A DNA stretch of 34,618 bases from a candidate division Hyd24-12 bacterium UBA5074 (GTDB lineage: Bacteria > Fermentibacterota > Fermentibacteria > Fermentibacterales > Fermentibacteraceae). Both the position numbers and the translations under genes were made by a program. Every line of letters starts with the position of its first letter. Positions within the stretch are counted from its first letter, which is position 1. Under the pieces are notes generated by a model. It was not told the origin of the DNA. It did not search any database and saw nothing but the letters and a program-made list of their open reading frames with translations. This document shows positions 33,615 to 34,618 of the stretch, piece by piece. The stretch is from positions 1-34,618 of the forward strand of contig DIAQ01000112.1 in NCBI GenBank assembly GCA_002414865.1, in the 5' to 3' direction.

Positions 33615-34618
33615 GGAGGGCCGGCGGCCGGGACATCCCCGGATTCTCCCTGCTCTCGACGGACGGAGGCGCCAGGCGCGGCGTGCTCCACCTGGCCCAC
33701 GGGGATGTCCAGACCCCTGCATTCATGCCGGTGGGAACGCAGGCGACCGTCAAGACGGCGCGCATCAGCGACCTCGAAGAGTCGGACTACGGGCTCATCC
33801 TCGCGAATACCTACCACCTCTATCTGCGACCCGGCTGCGGGGTGATAGAGAAGGCCGGAGGGCTCCACGGATTCATGGGCTGGACAGGCAACATCCTCAC
33901 GGACAGCGGCGGGTTCCAGATCTTCAGCCTCTCCACTCTCAGAAGGCGCTCCGAGGATGGCTACGAATTCGCCAGCCATGTCGACGGCTCCCGCCATCTC
34001 CTTTCCCCGGAGAAGGTCATCGAGCTTCAGACGGCCTTCGGAAGCGACGTGATGATGGTCCTGGACGAATGCCTGGAGCAGCCGTCCGACCGCGCCCGCA
34101 CCGAGGAATCCCTGGGTTTGACGCTCAGGTGGGCAGCCAGGGCGAGGAGCATGCATCCCGGCGGGAACTCGGGCATGTACGGCATCGTCCAGGGCGGATC
34201 CTTCCCCGATCTCCGCGCCCGCGCCGCGGAGGAGCTCGTCTCCATGGGCTTCGACGGATACGCCATCGGAGGGGTTTCCGTGGGCGAGCCGCGCGAGATG
34301 ATGGAGAAGGCCGTGCTCTCCTGCGTGGACATCCTCCCGGCTGACCGCCCGAGATACCTCATGGGTGTCGGAAAGCCCGAGGACATCGTGGATTTTGCCG
34401 GGATGGGCGTGGACATGTTCGACTGCGTCGTGCCCACGAGAAACGCAAGAGGCGCCGGGTTCTTCGTCCCGGGCGGCCACATCAACATCCGAAACTCCCG
34501 CTTCCGCGACGACTTCCTGCCCGTCCAGCCCGGCTGCGGCTGCTTCACCTGCCGCAACCACACGCGGGCCTATCTCAGGCACCTCTTCCTCGCGAAGGAG
34601 TGGCTCCCCCCCCCCCCC
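33611..34618 (+). CDS. tgt: tRNA-guanine transglycosylase (3' end cut off)
   Basis: 336 codons of bacterial Tgt, which exchanges guanine 34 of tRNAs for preQ1. ATG 33611 overlaps the previous stop as ATGA. Conserved parts: TPAFMPVGTQATVK, LANTYHLYLRPG, LTDSGGFQIFSL (general-base Asp), LDECLEQPSD, YGIVQGG, GYAIGGVSVGE, MGVGKPEDIVDF and the nucleophile Asp in GVDMFDCVVPTRNAR. The zinc-site Cys residues are in CGCFTC, but the His ligand usual in the next ~25 residues would lie beyond the end. The last readable residues YLRHLFLAKEWL fit the family; the final 13 bases are all C and yield Pro codons that do not. About 40 residues of the protein are missing. Confidence 0.95.
   Translation, partial: MRRAGGRDIPGFSLLSTDGGARRGVLHLAHGDVQTPAFMPVGTQATVKTARISDLEESDYGLILANTYHLYLRPGCGVIEKAGGLHGFMGWTGNILTDSGGFQIFSLSTLRRRSEDGYEFASHVDGSRHLLSPEKVIELQTAFGSDVMMVLDECLEQPSDRARTEESLGLTLRWAARARSMHPGGNSGMYGIVQGGSFPDLRARAAEELVSMGFDGYAIGGVSVGEPREMMEKAVLSCVDILPADRPRYLMGVGKPEDIVDFAGMGVDMFDCVVPTRNARGAGFFVPGGHINIRNSRFRDDFLPVQPGCGCFTCRNHTRAYLRHLFLAKEWLPPPP

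Overview
The window is compact, GC-rich bacterial chromosome: 30 protein-coding genes (two cut by the window ends), mostly short or overlapping gene junctions, no gene-free stretch over 300 bases, and no tRNA, rRNA, insertion sequence, phage gene or CRISPR array that I could see. Three genes suggest a member of the Fibrobacteres-Chlorobi-Bacteroidetes (FCB) side of the bacteria. They are a gingipain-like C25 protease, an eight-bladed PQQ-type propeller and a subtilisin; the last two end in a type IX secretion (Por) sorting domain. Together with high GC, frequent AGG arginine codons and K+-dependent pyrophosphatase, this would fit an uncultured, possibly anaerobic FCB lineage such as Fermentibacterota, Krumholzibacteriota or Eisenbacteria. 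The phylum is inference only.

Left part (1-8104, all minus strand): C25 protease (5' part only), radical SAM protein with an N-terminal SPASM-like cysteine cluster, rhodanese, zinc-ribbon membrane protein with an HEAGH motif, sodium:solute symporter, S9 prolyl-oligopeptidase lipoprotein and a GNAT acetyltransferase. The mix of exported peptidases and a solute symporter suggests growth on peptides. From 8241 a divergent plus-strand gene encodes the secreted propeller, and an Eis-type acetyltransferase converges on it from the right.

Middle part (11091-21550): a small two-helix membrane protein faces hppA (membrane pyrophosphatase) across a perfect GC hairpin. Next come a half-size TMEM165/Gdt1 protein, a second GC hairpin, and a minus-strand group lpd-mazG-subtilisin. 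A divergent promoter region separates this from a plus-strand TPR-tldD-tldE operon.

Right part (21481-34618): a tightly packed eight-gene minus-strand run starts at 28860: EIIA-type phosphotransferase domain, zinc-ribbon protein, guaB, a membrane-anchored pseudokinase, carD, hflX, an unknown helical protein and an LPG-synthase-type membrane protein. It combines purine synthesis, RNA polymerase control, ribosome rescue and the cell envelope, and looks like a housekeeping or stress unit. Divergent to it, a plus-strand run holds a soluble multi-domain histidine kinase followed by queA, an RDD-like membrane protein and tgt. The two queuosine genes bracket the membrane protein, which overlaps tgt by 4 bases. 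The window ends in 13 consecutive C inside tgt, probably a contig-end artefact.

The most unusual items are the pseudokinase with two putative LytR_C-like periplasmic domains, the propeller of eight exact 40-residue repeats with one Cys per blade, the membrane protein inside the queuosine operon, and a possible CTG start with a CTGA stop/start overlap.
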